A stretch of 64,000 nt of DNA from Actinoplanes oryzae (lineage in GTDB: Bacteria; Actinomycetota; Actinomycetes; Mycobacteriales; Micromonosporaceae): positions 30,334 to 94,333 of the forward strand of contig NZ_JAUQWH010000012.1 of assembly GCF_030757795.1 (NCBI RefSeq), given 5' to 3'. A program made the translations under genes and the position numbers. A model generated the notes under the pieces. The model saw nothing but the letters and a program-made list of their open reading frames with translations, searched no databases and had not been told where the DNA came from. This document shows positions 8,642 through 16,727 of this stretch, one piece after another. Numbering within the stretch: position 1 is the first letter of the stretch; each line of letters opens with the position of its first letter.

Positions 8642-10222
8642 ATGCGTAAGCTGCCACTTCTCCTCCGCGCGCTGCGACGCCGGCCACGCAAGGACCGGCT
8701 GTCCGCACGCTACGACGTCCGCCGCGAGGCGGCGCTGCCGGTGCCCGCCGCCGACGGCGTGATCCTGCGCACCGACCACTACGCCCCCGTCACCGCCGAG
8801 CCCTGCCCGACCGTGCTGATCCGGGCGCCCTACGTGCGCAGCGGCTTCCCGTTCAACTACCTCTACGGCGTGCTCGTCGCCGAGCAGGGCTTCCACGTGA
8901 TCCTGCAGAGCAGCCGGGGCACCGGCGGCTCCGAGGGCGTCTACCGCTGGGTGCGCGACGAGGCGGCCGACGGGCAGGCCACCGTCCGCTGGCTGCGCGA
9001 CCAGCCCTGGTTCACCGGCGATCTCTACACGCTGGGCGCGAGCTACATGGCGTACACGCAGGCGGTCCTCGCCCACGACCCGCCGCCCGAATGGCGCGGC
9101 GCGGTGCTGCAGGTCGGCTTCAACGACACCCACCGGTTCTTCTGGGGCGGCGGCGTCTTCCACCTCGAGCGGGCGCTGATCGGCGGCGCTCTGCTGTTCC
9201 TCGACAACGCCCGCACCCGCGACTACTTCCGCGGCACCCTGCGCCTGATGCGCAACCTCAAGCGGATCACGCACGACGTGCCGCTGCTCGACGCCTATCA
9301 GCGCGGCCTGGGCGGGCACCGCCCGGTCTTCGAGGAGTGGCTGGCCCACCCCGAGGCGGAGCACTGGGCCGACACCGACGTCGCCGGCCTCGTGACGAAG
9401 CTCCCCGTCCCGGTCAGCCTCTGCACCGGCTGGTGGGACCTCGAGCCGGCGCAGATCATCGAGCAGTACACCGGCCTGCGTGCTGCCGGCGCCGACGTCG
9501 ACCTGCTCATCGGGCCCTGGACGCACACGTCGGCCCTCGACAAGGGCTGGACCGAGACCTTCCCCCAGGCGCTGCGCCGGCTGCGGGGCGAGCCCGCGGC
9601 CTATCGCGTCCGGGTCCATGTCGGCGGCGTCGACGAGTGGCGCGACCTGCCCGACTGGCCGCCCCCGCAGGCCACGCGCGACCTGAGCCTCGCGGAGGAC
9701 CTGTCCGCGGGACCCGGCGCCAGCACGTTCCACTACGACCCGGCCGACCCCACGCCCTCGTACGCGGGGGCGCTGCAGTCCCCGACGCAGGGGCAGCGCG
9801 ACAACGCACCGCTGGAGAAGCGCGCCGACGTCCTGCTCTTCACGAGCGAGCCGCTGACCGCGCCGCTGGAGATCATGGGGTCCGTACGGGCCACCTTCGA
9901 CGCCACCACCACGGCCGCGAGCGGCGACGTCTTCGCCCGCCTCTGCGACGTCGACCCGTCCGGGCGGTCGATCAACATCTGCGACGGCCTGACCCGCATG
10001 TCCGGCGGGCGGACCGTGGTGGAGCTGGGCCCGGCCGCGCACCACTTCAAGGCCGGCCACCGGGTGCGGCTGCAGGTGAGCGGGGGCGCGCATCCCCGCT
10101 TCCTGCGCAACTACGGCACGGGCGAGCCGCCGGGCCGCGCCACCCGCATGGTCGCGACCGACACCACGATCCAGCACTCGTCAGTCCTGACCCTGCCCGT
10201 CGTCGCGCGCGGCGACAGCTGA
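8642..10222 (+). CDS. CocE/NonD-family S15 serine hydrolase
   Basis: A 526-residue alpha/beta hydrolase of the X-Pro dipeptidyl-peptidase/cocaine-esterase family. The N-terminal catalytic domain contains the nucleophile S124 in TLGASYMAYTQ and an Asp/His-containing region near GPWTH (~290). The C-terminal ~200 residues form the jelly-roll domain ending in VSGGAHPRF. No signal peptide is present, so it is intracellular. Members hydrolyse esters or amides such as acylated beta-lactams and cocaine; the substrate here is unknown. GGAAAGGGG lies upstream of the ATG. It is probably repressed by the adjacent TetR protein. Confidence 0.93.
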   Translation: MRKLPLLLRALRRRPRKDRLSARYDVRREAALPVPAADGVILRTDHYAPVTAEPCPTVLIRAPYVRSGFPFNYLYGVLVAEQGFHVILQSSRGTGGSEGVYRWVRDEAADGQATVRWLRDQPWFTGDLYTLGASYMAYTQAVLAHDPPPEWRGAVLQVGFNDTHRFFWGGGVFHLERALIGGALLFLDNARTRDYFRGTLRLMRNLKRITHDVPLLDAYQRGLGGHRPVFEEWLAHPEAEHWADTDVAGLVTKLPVPVSLCTGWWDLEPAQIIEQYTGLRAAGADVDLLIGPWTHTSALDKGWTETFPQALRRLRGEPAAYRVRVHVGGVDEWRDLPDWPPPQATRDLSLAEDLSAGPGASTFHYDPADPTPSYAGALQSPTQGQRDNAPLEKRADVLLFTSEPLTAPLEIMGSVRATFDATTTAASGDVFARLCDVDPSGRSINICDGLTRMSGGRTVVELGPAAHHFKAGHRVRLQVSGGAHPRFLRNYGTGEPPGRATRMVATDTTIQHSSVLTLPVVARGDS

Positions 10223-10226
10223 CGGC

Positions 10227-10267
10227 GGTGGCGCCGGGGTCCCGCGGGGGCGGATCCCGGCGCCACC
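10227..10267 (+). terminator. Terminator hairpin after the S15 hydrolase
   Basis: The arms GGTGGCGCCGGG and CCCGGCGCCACC pair perfectly over 12 bases, four bases after the stop codon. No U-tract follows, which is common in high-GC actinobacteria. Confidence 0.7.
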
Positions 10268-10375
10268 TGTCCACGGAGTGGCCTTATGGGCGGCGGCCGG
10301 ACTGCTCGGCAGTCCGAAGCACGCGTCCGAAGAGTACGAGCCGGAACCGGCTGCGTCGCAGAGCCGTTCGCGCCC

Positions 10376-10519
10376 GTGGCGCGCCACCGTTTATTTCTTT
10401 GCCGCGTATGGACCTTGCCTGTCGCATTCCTGATCGCGGTGCCGTTCGTCGTCTCCTGGTGCTGCACCGCGTCGGCAGGCGTGGCGCTCGATCAGCTGCG
10501 GACGGGGGAGGACGAATGA
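10376..10519 (+). CDS. Possible small membrane protein
   Basis: A 47-codon frame from GTG 10376 encodes one hydrophobic segment (LPVAFLIAVPFVVSW) and a short polar tail. Codon bias is actinobacterial only in its second half, and no ribosome-binding site is clear. It occupies the ~330-base stretch between the hydrolase terminator and the tRNA terminator. That stretch otherwise holds only a 14-base palindrome, AGCCGGAACCGGCT at 10339-10352. No family is recognised and the gene may be spurious. Confidence 0.22.
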   Translation: MARHRLFLCRVWTLPVAFLIAVPFVVSWCCTASAGVALDQLRTGEDE

Positions 10520-10545
10520 CTCTCTCCCGATCATGCCCCGCAACG

Positions 10546-10565
10546 AGAAACGGGCCCCGACCCGT
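10546..10565 (-). terminator. Rho-independent terminator of the tRNA operon
   Basis: On the minus strand ACGGG and CCCGT pair around TCGGGG, followed by TTTCTC. It lies about 35 bases beyond the tRNA-Val 3' end. Confidence 0.6.
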
Positions 10566-10599
10566 GTGGGCGAGACCCGCTCTGACCTGCGGTGTTGCT

Positions 10600-10674
10600 T
10601 GGTGGGCGATACTGGGATCGAACCAGTGACCTCTTCCGTGTCAAGGAAGCGCGCTCCCGCTGCGCCAATCGCCC
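10600..10674 (-). tRNA. tRNA-Val (anticodon GAC), CCA encoded
   Basis: The acceptor arms GGGCGAT/ATCGCCC, T-arm and anticodon loop TTGACAC give anticodon GAC. The encoded CCA lies at 10600-10602. It is last in a Gly-Cys-Val tRNA operon. Confidence 0.96.
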
Positions 10675-10688
10675 TCGCTGTACTGCCG

Positions 10689-10759
10689 AGGTGGAGACGG
10701 GATTTGAACCCGTGTAGACGGCTTTGCAGGCCGTTGCCTCGCCTCTCGGCCACTCCACC
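10689..10759 (-). tRNA. tRNA-Cys (anticodon GCA)
   Basis: A 71-base cloverleaf with acceptor arms GGTGGAG/CTCCACC and anticodon loop CTGCAAA (anticodon GCA). CCA is not encoded. It is the middle gene of the Gly-Cys-Val tRNA operon. Confidence 0.96.
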
Positions 10760-10798
10760 GAGTCGGCCCCGCACGTTCCTGCTGTGGCGGCCTCTCCG

Positions 10799-10871
10799 AG
10801 CGGACGACGGGATTCGAACCCGCGACCCTCACCTTGGCAAGGTGATGCGCTACCAGCTGCGCTACGTCCGC
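10799..10871 (-). tRNA. tRNA-Gly (anticodon GCC), second copy, no encoded CCA
   Basis: The 73-base body is identical to the tRNA-Gly at 7849-7921, but the bases after the discriminator are CGG-like rather than CCA, so CCA must be added after transcription. It is the first gene of the Gly-Cys-Val operon. Confidence 0.97.
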
Positions 10872-10904
10872 TTGTCCTTCCGGGTTCCCCCGGCGACGGA
10901 TGAA

Positions 10905-10934
10905 ACATTAGCTGGTCGCCCCACCCCTTGCCAA
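10905..10934 (-). promoter_or_regulatory. Sigma-70-type promoter of the tRNA operon
   Basis: On the minus strand, TTGGCA (10934-10929) and TAATGT (10910-10905) are separated by 18 bases, ending 34 bases before the tRNA-Gly 5' end. This is close to the housekeeping consensus. Confidence 0.7.
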
Positions 10935-11056
10935 ACCGGGGTACCCCCGCGCGTCGTGGCGGCGGGAAACTGCAGGTGAACGCGGGTGGCCCGAGTTATC
11001 CACAGGCCCGGCGAAACCGGTGGGCAGCCGGCGGCCGATCCGAGTTGGATGGGGCC

Positions 11057-12244
11057 ATGCAGATCCGACAGGTCTCCGCCGCCGAGCGGGCCGACACGTT
11101 CTTCCCGATCTCGACCTATGCGTTCATGCCGTCGCCGTGGGAGGCGGGGGCGCAGGAGAAGTATGCGCAGCGCATGCGGTTCTTCGAGACAGCGACCAGC
11201 TTGATCGCCGAGGAGGACGGGCAGGCGCTGGCCGGGGCCGCAGCGCTCGCCATGCGGCAGAACGTGCGCGGGGTCGTGCAGGACATGGCGGGGGTGTTCT
11301 CGGTCGTCAGCCATCCGGATGCGCGGCGCAGGGGCTATGTGCGGCAGCTCATGACCCGGCTGCTGCGGCAGACGCGGGAGCAGGGCAGCACGGTGAGCGC
11401 GCTCTACCCGTTCCGGCCGTCGTTCTACGAGCGTTTCGGCTTTGTCGGGGTGCCGCGCCACCGCCGGGCGACGTTCGAGCCCGAGGGGCTGAAGCACCTG
11501 CTCAAGGCGGAGCTGCCCGGCGAGGTGCGGCGGGTGCACATGACGGAGGGCTTCGACGACTACACCGCGCTGACGCTGCGGCTGCTGGGGGAGCGGCACG
11601 GCTTCGCGGTGTACGACGAGGTCAGGGCGGGCGAGTTCCGCGAGACGCCGGCGCCCTGGGTGGCGATCGCCCGGGCGGGTGGCGAGGTCGTGGGGGCGGT
11701 CACCTATCGGGTCGATGGCTACGGCGGGGAGCTCGTCGCCGGTGACCTGCTCGCGACGGGGTCGCTGGGGCGCGCGCTGCTGCTGCAGTTTCTCGCCCGG
11801 CATGTCGACCAGGTGGCCAAGATCGTGGTCCAGATCGGCACCGACGAGGTCCCCGAGCTGTGGGGCACGGACTTCGTGGTCACCACGGAGGGCCGGGTCG
11901 ACCATCCGCGGCGGGGCGGCCCCATGGTGCGGCTGCTGGCGATCGAGGCGCTCAACGGGCTGCACACCCCGGCGGAGCTCGGCGTGACGGTGGAGGTGAC
12001 CGGCGACGAGCTGCTCGCCGGGCGCTACCGGATCTCGGGGGAGGCGGGCACTCTCGCGGTCGAGGAGAGCAAGGACGAGCCCGCCGCCACCCTGACCTGC
12101 GCCGGCCTCAGTGCGCTCGCCTACGGCGTCCTGGACCCGGTGGAAGTGGTCGTCCGGGGCTTCGGCCAGGTGGACGGGGCGGCGGTGGAGGCGCTGGGCG
12201 CGCTGTTCCCCAAGCAGATGCCCTACCTCTTCGCGAACTTCTGA
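11057..12244 (+). CDS. Eis-like GNAT acetyltransferase
   Basis: 395 residues, the usual length of Eis-type proteins. It has an N-terminal GNAT domain with the acetyl-CoA loop RRRGYVRQLM (~90), a second degenerate GNAT half, and a C-terminal sterol-carrier-like domain. The FYERFGF segment and a C-terminal carboxylate (...LFANF) match the family, in which the terminal carboxylate acts as base. Eis enzymes acetylate amine substrates such as aminoglycosides or protein lysines; this one's substrate cannot be inferred. ATG 11057 follows GGATGGGGCC. Confidence 0.9.
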   Translation: MQIRQVSAAERADTFFPISTYAFMPSPWEAGAQEKYAQRMRFFETATSLIAEEDGQALAGAAALAMRQNVRGVVQDMAGVFSVVSHPDARRRGYVRQLMTRLLRQTREQGSTVSALYPFRPSFYERFGFVGVPRHRRATFEPEGLKHLLKAELPGEVRRVHMTEGFDDYTALTLRLLGERHGFAVYDEVRAGEFRETPAPWVAIARAGGEVVGAVTYRVDGYGGELVAGDLLATGSLGRALLLQFLARHVDQVAKIVVQIGTDEVPELWGTDFVVTTEGRVDHPRRGGPMVRLLAIEALNGLHTPAELGVTVEVTGDELLAGRYRISGEAGTLAVEESKDEPAATLTCAGLSALAYGVLDPVEVVVRGFGQVDGAAVEALGALFPKQMPYLFANF

Positions 12245-12292
12245 GCGACAAGGCGACTTCGAGAGGACGGCGGGACGGTGACGAGGAACTGG

Positions 12293-13042
12293 TCAGACGG
12301 CGACGGGGAGGCCGGCCGTGGTGAAGGCGCGGGTGTCCTCGGTGACGACCGCGGACTCGTAGCCGTCCGCGACGAGCTTGGCGAGCCAGGCGATGCCGGG
12401 CTCGCCCATGGCCAGGGCGGCCGTGGCGTAGGAGTCGGCCAGGGCCAGGTCGGGGCCGGTCACCGTGACCGAGCGCAGGCCGCGGGCCGGGGCGCCGGTG
12501 CGCGGGTTGCGGACGTGGTCGCCGCGCTCGTAGGTGCCGGAGGTGGCCACGGCGCCGTCCGTGATCGCCAGCACCCAGCTCAGCTTGTCCTGCTGCCAGG
12601 GGTGGCGGATGCCCACGCGCCACGGGGCTCCGGCGGCGGTGCGGCCCCGGGCGCGGATGTCGCCACCGGCGTTCACGCAGTGGTTGGTGGAGCCGGCCGC
12701 GGCCAGGCGGGCCGACGCGACCTCGACGGACCAGCCCTTGACGTAGCCGGAGGGGTCGAGCGGGCCGCCGGCGTAGGCGTCGAAGTAGCCGTCCGTGGTG
12801 CGCCACAGGCCGGCGCACGCGTCCAGGACGTGGCGCAGGTCGGGGGAGCAGTCGCTCAGGGCCAGCTCGCCGCGGTGGAAGCGGTTGACCTCGCTGTCGT
12901 CGCGATAGGTGCTGAAACGCGCGTCGACCTCGTGCAGCCACGCGCACGTGTCGGCGATCAGGGTCCGCAGCGTGGGCTCGGGGAGGTCGTCGGCGAGGTC
13001 GATGCTGACGACCGTGCCCATCACGTGTTCGGCGTGCCGCAT
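12293..13042 (-). CDS. apbE: FAD:protein FMN transferase (ApbE)
   Basis: 249 residues. Conserved ApbE elements are visible: VMGTVVSID near the start, DARFSTYRDDSEVNRF, a DPSGYVKGW block, the NAGGDIRARG loop and the ADSYATAALAMG segment. The enzyme transfers FMN from FAD onto a Thr or Ser of target proteins in an Mg2+-dependent reaction. Most homologues are exported, but no signal peptide is seen here. The obvious target is the FMN-binding protein encoded just upstream on the same strand. TAGGTT lies six bases before the ATG, so apbE may also have its own leaderless promoter. Confidence 0.93.
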   Translation of the reverse strand: MRHAEHVMGTVVSIDLADDLPEPTLRTLIADTCAWLHEVDARFSTYRDDSEVNRFHRGELALSDCSPDLRHVLDACAGLWRTTDGYFDAYAGGPLDPSGYVKGWSVEVASARLAAAGSTNHCVNAGGDIRARGRTAAGAPWRVGIRHPWQQDKLSWVLAITDGAVATSGTYERGDHVRNPRTGAPARGLRSVTVTGPDLALADSYATAALAMGEPGIAWLAKLVADGYESAVVTEDTRAFTTAGLPVAV

Positions 13043-13051
13043 GGGCCGAAC

Positions 13052-13414
13052 CTACGCGCCCGTGCCGCCGGGCGGCATCCGGCGGGAGTCGCCCGGCGGC
13101 CTGCGGCGGCGCGGGCGCGGGTGGTGGCCGGCGTTGTCCCGCGAGACGTGCCCGGGGCGGCCGTCCGGCGCGGGCTGGCTGCCGAGCTCGAAGAGGCGGA
13201 TCAGGTCGGCCTCGGTGAGCCCGAGCAGGGTGCCGAGCTCGGGGTTGACGAGCCCGAGGAGGTCGTCGAGCACGGGGTGCGCGAGGCGCGGGGGCCGGTG
13301 CAGCGCCGCGGTCCGTGCCCGGGCGTTGGCGATGAGCGGCGGGTGGCCGGCGGGACCGGACGGGCGGGTGCTGTTCGCGGGTCCGGCAGCCCGCGCGAAG
13401 CGCCCGGCCGTCAC
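13052..13414 (-). CDS. Hypothetical 120-residue protein in the flavinylation cluster
   Basis: I recognise no family. The frame has an almost uniform G/C third-position pattern over its whole length, strongly suggesting real coding sequence, and no other frame on either strand looks coding here. A predicted helical core (LDDLLGLVNPELGTLLGL...LIRLFELG, ~50-80) is flanked by basic, Pro/Arg-rich ends. The GTG start has GGAAGGGG seven bases upstream, and both lie inside the last unit of a 38-bp tandem repeat. It sits between the FMN-binding protein and apbE, so it may be an accessory of that system. Confidence 0.6.
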   Translation of the reverse strand: MTAGRFARAAGPANSTRPSGPAGHPPLIANARARTAALHRPPRLAHPVLDDLLGLVNPELGTLLGLTEADLIRLFELGSQPAPDGRPGHVSRDNAGHHPRPRRRRPPGDSRRMPPGGTGA

Positions 13415-13486
13415 GCGCCGGCCCCTTCCGAGGAGCCCCGGGAGGGTGTCACGCGCCGGCTCCTTCGGAGGCGTGCCGCGGGGTTG
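13411..13486 (-). repeat. Two tandem 38-bp repeats each carrying a stop/start junction
   Basis: TCACGCGCCGGC recurs at 13411, 13449 and 13487, exactly 38 bases apart. The third occurrence is the end of the FMN-binding gene itself. On the minus strand each unit reads purine-rich sequence, GCCGGCGCGTGA, so each has a ribosome-binding site, a GTG and an overlapping TGA. The units are imperfect copies of each other. Confidence 0.85.
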
Positions 13487-14029
13487 TCACGCGCCGGCCT
13501 TGTCGAGGGCGGCCTGCAGCGACTTGACGTAGGACTCGCTGGTGAAGGTGGCTCCGGAGACCGCGTCGATGTCGGCGCTCTGGGCCTTCAGCGTCTCCTG
13601 CTTGAGGGTCGCGATCGCCGGCGGGTTGATCGTCGCGCTCTCGCCGGTGGTCGGATAGGTGGCGCCCGCCGCGGTGATCTTGCCGCCGGAGACGCGGATG
13701 GTGACCTGGATCGTGCCGTAGGGGTTCTTGACCGCCTCGCCCTGGTGGTCGCCGTTCTTGAGGCCGCTGTCGGCGCCTTCGTCCGCGTCGCTCTCGTCCG
13801 AGCCGCCGGCCGCCTCCCCGGCGGAGTCCGAGCCCTTCGAGGACGACTTGCTGCCGGACTTGCCGGGGGCGGGCGTCGCGGCCGGCTCCTCGTCGAGGTT
13901 CGGGTCGGAGAGGTCGACCGCTGCGGGGGCGGCGATGGGGGCCGCCGGGGTCGCCACGCTCAGCCGGACGCCGATGATGAGGGCGGCGCCCGTCAACGTG
14001 CCGACAGCTGCCGCGGTGCTGCGTCGCAT
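13487..14029 (-). CDS. Exported FMN-binding domain protein (ApbE target)
   Basis: 180 residues. An N-terminal signal or anchor (RRSTAAAVGTLTGAALIIG), a Ser/Gly/Asp-rich flexible linker (~45-95) and a C-terminal FMN_bind domain (~98-178) are visible. The flavinylation motif is DAVSGATFTS, with T161 in SGAT the expected covalent FMN site by analogy with NqrC and RnfG. It should carry electrons on the outer face of the membrane. The upstream neighbour is a membrane reductase and apbE lies downstream, so the three probably form one pathway. Confidence 0.9.
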   Translation of the reverse strand: MRRSTAAAVGTLTGAALIIGVRLSVATPAAPIAAPAAVDLSDPNLDEEPAATPAPGKSGSKSSSKGSDSAGEAAGGSDESDADEGADSGLKNGDHQGEAVKNPYGTIQVTIRVSGGKITAAGATYPTTGESATINPPAIATLKQETLKAQSADIDAVSGATFTSESYVKSLQAALDKAGA

Positions 14030-14053
14030 GGGATGACTCCAATGATGAGGGGA

Positions 14054-15541
14054 TCAGAACTCGAAGGGGTCCAGGTGCAGCTGGCTCTCGGGCACGTCCA
14101 GCCCCTTGAGCGTCGTCACCGCCGCGCTGACCAGCCCGGGCGGCCCGCAGAGGTAGACGTCGCGCCGGTTGACGTCGGGGACCAGGCCGAGCAGGCCGTT
14201 GGGGGTGAAGAGCCGGCGCGGGCCCGGGTCGTTGCGGGAGCCGACGATGTAGCGGACCCAGGCGTCGCGGCGCTCGGCCAGGTCCTCGAGCTCCTCGCGG
14301 AAGACCAGCTCGTCGGGGCGGCTCGCGCGGTAGATGACGATCGTGTCCGGCGGCATGTCCTCGAGCAGGGCCCGGATCGGCGCGATGCCGCTGCCGCCGG
14401 CGATCAGCAGGGCCCTGCGCCGCGTGCGCCGCTGCGCCGTGAACGTTCCGAAGGGGCCCTCCGCCCAGATCCGCGTACCGGGGCGCATCTGGGCCAGGCG
14501 CAGGGTGTGGCCGCCGACCGCCGTCACCGTGAGGCGCAGCCACTGGGAGTTGGGCGCCGCGGAGAGCGAGAAGGGGTGCGACTGCCACCAGCCGTTGCGG
14601 GTGAAGAAGCGCCAGCGCATGAACTGGCCGGCCTTGGCGGGCAGCTTGTCCAGCCGGTTGCCGTCGATGTAGATCGAGAACGTGTTCGCGCCCTCGCCCA
14701 CCACCTCGGCCACCTCGAAGCGGTGCCGCATGTTGAGCCAGAGCGGCTCGATCAGCCGGCCCCAGACCAGGGCCGCGATGACCAGGGCGCCGAGGCCGGG
14801 CCAGAAGATGTCGGCGAAGCGCCCGGAGAGGTTGGCGCCCGTCGCGACCTGGTGGCCGTAGCCGAGGACGAGCACCAGGTAGCCGGTGAGATGGATCAGG
14901 TGCCACAGCTCGTAGGGCATCTTGGTGCGCGCGGCCCGGATCGAGATCAGGCTGATGAAGACGAGGATGCCCGTGGCGACGGTGGCGCTGATCATGTCCG
15001 GGAGCGTCGTGATGATCGAGATGCCCTGGTCGACGACGCCGGTGCCGGCGGTGAGCGCGTAGCCGTAGGTGATGAAGACCGCGTGCGCGCCGACCAGCAG
15101 GACCAGCGACGTGCCCAGCCAGCGGTGCCAGCGCAGCAGGTCGCGGGCGCCCACCCAATCCTCGAGGAAGGAGACGCGGCTCATCATCAGCAGCTGGATG
15201 AAGAGCACGTAGCCGCCGGCGAGGCCGGTGAGGCGGCCGATCGCCATCATGAGGGTGGCGGTGTCGTTGACCGCGCCCGCCTCGGTCTCGAAGAGCCAGA
15301 GCGCCAGGCTCGTGGCCAGCCCGGAAAAGAACAGCAGGATCGTGAAGAGGCGGTTGCCGGAGGTCGCCTCGGCCGGCGGGCGGTCGTCGACCGCGACCGG
15401 CGGGCCGCTGCTCTGCCAGCCCGAGGTCGTGTCCGGGTCCTCGACCACGATGTCGCCGCGGGGCACGCCCCTGTTCAGCTCCGGCTCGTCCCAGAAGCCG
15501 GGGGCCGGCCTCTGGTCCTCGAAGGTCTGGAACGTCGCCAT
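14054..15541 (-). CDS. Ferric-reductase-like membrane oxidoreductase (haem/flavin)
   Basis: About 495 residues. After a ~70-residue cytoplasmic tail come six or so membrane helices (~85-270) of the ferric-reductase fold, with His residues in RWHRWLGTSL, GAHAVFI and LWHLIHLTGY suited to haem binding. A ferredoxin-reductase-type FAD/NAD(P) module follows (HPFSLSAAP, GTRIWAEGPFG, IAGGSGIAPI, LCGPPGLV, ending HLDPFEF). It would pass electrons from cytosolic NAD(P)H across the membrane. ATG 15541 is chosen; GTG 15550 is possible. It is the first gene of the cluster with the FMN-binding protein and ApbE. Confidence 0.9.
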   Translation of the reverse strand: MATFQTFEDQRPAPGFWDEPELNRGVPRGDIVVEDPDTTSGWQSSGPPVAVDDRPPAEATSGNRLFTILLFFSGLATSLALWLFETEAGAVNDTATLMMAIGRLTGLAGGYVLFIQLLMMSRVSFLEDWVGARDLLRWHRWLGTSLVLLVGAHAVFITYGYALTAGTGVVDQGISIITTLPDMISATVATGILVFISLISIRAARTKMPYELWHLIHLTGYLVLVLGYGHQVATGANLSGRFADIFWPGLGALVIAALVWGRLIEPLWLNMRHRFEVAEVVGEGANTFSIYIDGNRLDKLPAKAGQFMRWRFFTRNGWWQSHPFSLSAAPNSQWLRLTVTAVGGHTLRLAQMRPGTRIWAEGPFGTFTAQRRTRRRALLIAGGSGIAPIRALLEDMPPDTIVIYRASRPDELVFREELEDLAERRDAWVRYIVGSRNDPGPRRLFTPNGLLGLVPDVNRRDVYLCGPPGLVSAAVTTLKGLDVPESQLHLDPFEF

Positions 15542-15674
15542 CGACCTCACCCGTTCGGCAGTCGTCCTCGGCGTCTGCCACCCCCCAGCGGCCGACGTGA
15601 CGACCGGGTCTCGGGTGGCCGTCGAGGGGTACTACGCGACGGGCCGGGCAAAGGCTCAACGGCCGTGCAAAAAA

Positions 15675-16658
15675 CTAGTCGTAGGAGATGATCTTCTCGA
15701 TGAGTCCGGCGCCGGGAAAGTCCAGCATGATCGCGCCCGTCCGGGTGATCCCGTGGCCCTCGTTCAGATAGGTGAGCAGGAACGGGTTGACCCCCTGCAC
15801 CCCGAGTGCGCCGCCCGCCACCTGCTGCGGCTGCGCGAAAATGCTCGACCCGCTCGCGAAGTTCACATAGATCTTGGCCGGATCCCCGGCATTCGTCGCG
15901 TCCAGGAATCGGCGCACCTGATCCCTTTTCGTGGCGATGGCGCCGATATTGGGTACGGAATAATTGTCCTGGACATACGCCGACGAACCGTCCGTCCACG
16001 TCGCGAACTGCGCCAGCCCGTAGTGCTCGATCGGGCTCCCGTGCGCCCCGTGCAGCACCGCCAGCACGACCTTGCCGCGCACCGCGCCGAGCGTGGGCGT
16101 CGCCGCGGCGGTTCCCCGGGTGACCGAGGGCCGCCAGAAGAGGTCGCCGGCCGCGTACGCGTCGAAGATGTCCTGGAAACTGCGCTGTCCCGTGGCATCG
16201 GTGCAGGACCCGAGCTCGCCGGTGCACTCCTGCTTGAGCCGCATGACGACGGTCTCCCGCGGATGTGCGGTCAGGAAGGCCGCCAGCGTGGCGAGCACGT
16301 CCGAGAAGTTCGCGTTCTGGTACGAAGCGCCGTGGTGGATCGTGAACGTGTTCCCCTCGTTCACCCGCGCCCGGATGTCGATCATCCGGATGCCCGCCGT
16401 GAGCTGCCGCGCGAGCGTGCCACCGCTGTCGCCGAAGTCCTCCTGCGTCTGCGTGAGCGCCCCGCCGTGGATCGACATGGTCTCGTGCGTGCCGGGGATC
16501 GACAGGGCGGCCAGGCTGGTGGCGTCGCTCACTCCGCCGAGCCAGTCGGCATGGCTCGCCGCGCTGAGCGTGCGATAGGACGAGTCGGCGGCGAACGCCG
16601 GTGTGGGCGCCGCCACCAGGCACAACGCCGCCGCGAGCGCGATCACTGATCTCTTCAC
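15675..16658 (-). CDS. Secreted phosphatidylinositol-specific phospholipase C
   Basis: 327 residues with a clear signal peptide (KRSVIALAAALCLVAAPTPAFA). The PI-PLC X domain shows the two catalytic histidines, H58 in SIPGTHETM and one of the HH pair ~108-109 in FTIHHGAS, plus MIDIRAR and RETVVMRLK. It is a bacterial Ca2+-independent type that cleaves phosphatidylinositol or its glycosylated forms. GTG 16658 lies seven bases after TACTGT, a leaderless-type start. It is divergent from cobL with a 69-base gap and has no evident link to cobalamin synthesis. Confidence 0.92.
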   Translation of the reverse strand: MKRSVIALAAALCLVAAPTPAFAADSSYRTLSAASHADWLGGVSDATSLAALSIPGTHETMSIHGGALTQTQEDFGDSGGTLARQLTAGIRMIDIRARVNEGNTFTIHHGASYQNANFSDVLATLAAFLTAHPRETVVMRLKQECTGELGSCTDATGQRSFQDIFDAYAAGDLFWRPSVTRGTAAATPTLGAVRGKVVLAVLHGAHGSPIEHYGLAQFATWTDGSSAYVQDNYSVPNIGAIATKRDQVRRFLDATNAGDPAKIYVNFASGSSIFAQPQQVAGGALGVQGVNPFLLTYLNEGHGITRTGAIMLDFPGAGLIEKIISYD

Positions 16659-16727
16659 AAAGCGAACAGTATCGATGAAAGGGGGACGGTGGAAGAACAT
16701 GAGACGGCGTCCGGCTAACGTCACGGA

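Noticed and set aside
8363..10177. A 604-codon minus-strand frame opposite the S15 hydrolase.
   Set aside because: No recognisable motifs, and the plus-strand hydrolase has a full catalytic and jelly-roll domain with normal codon use.
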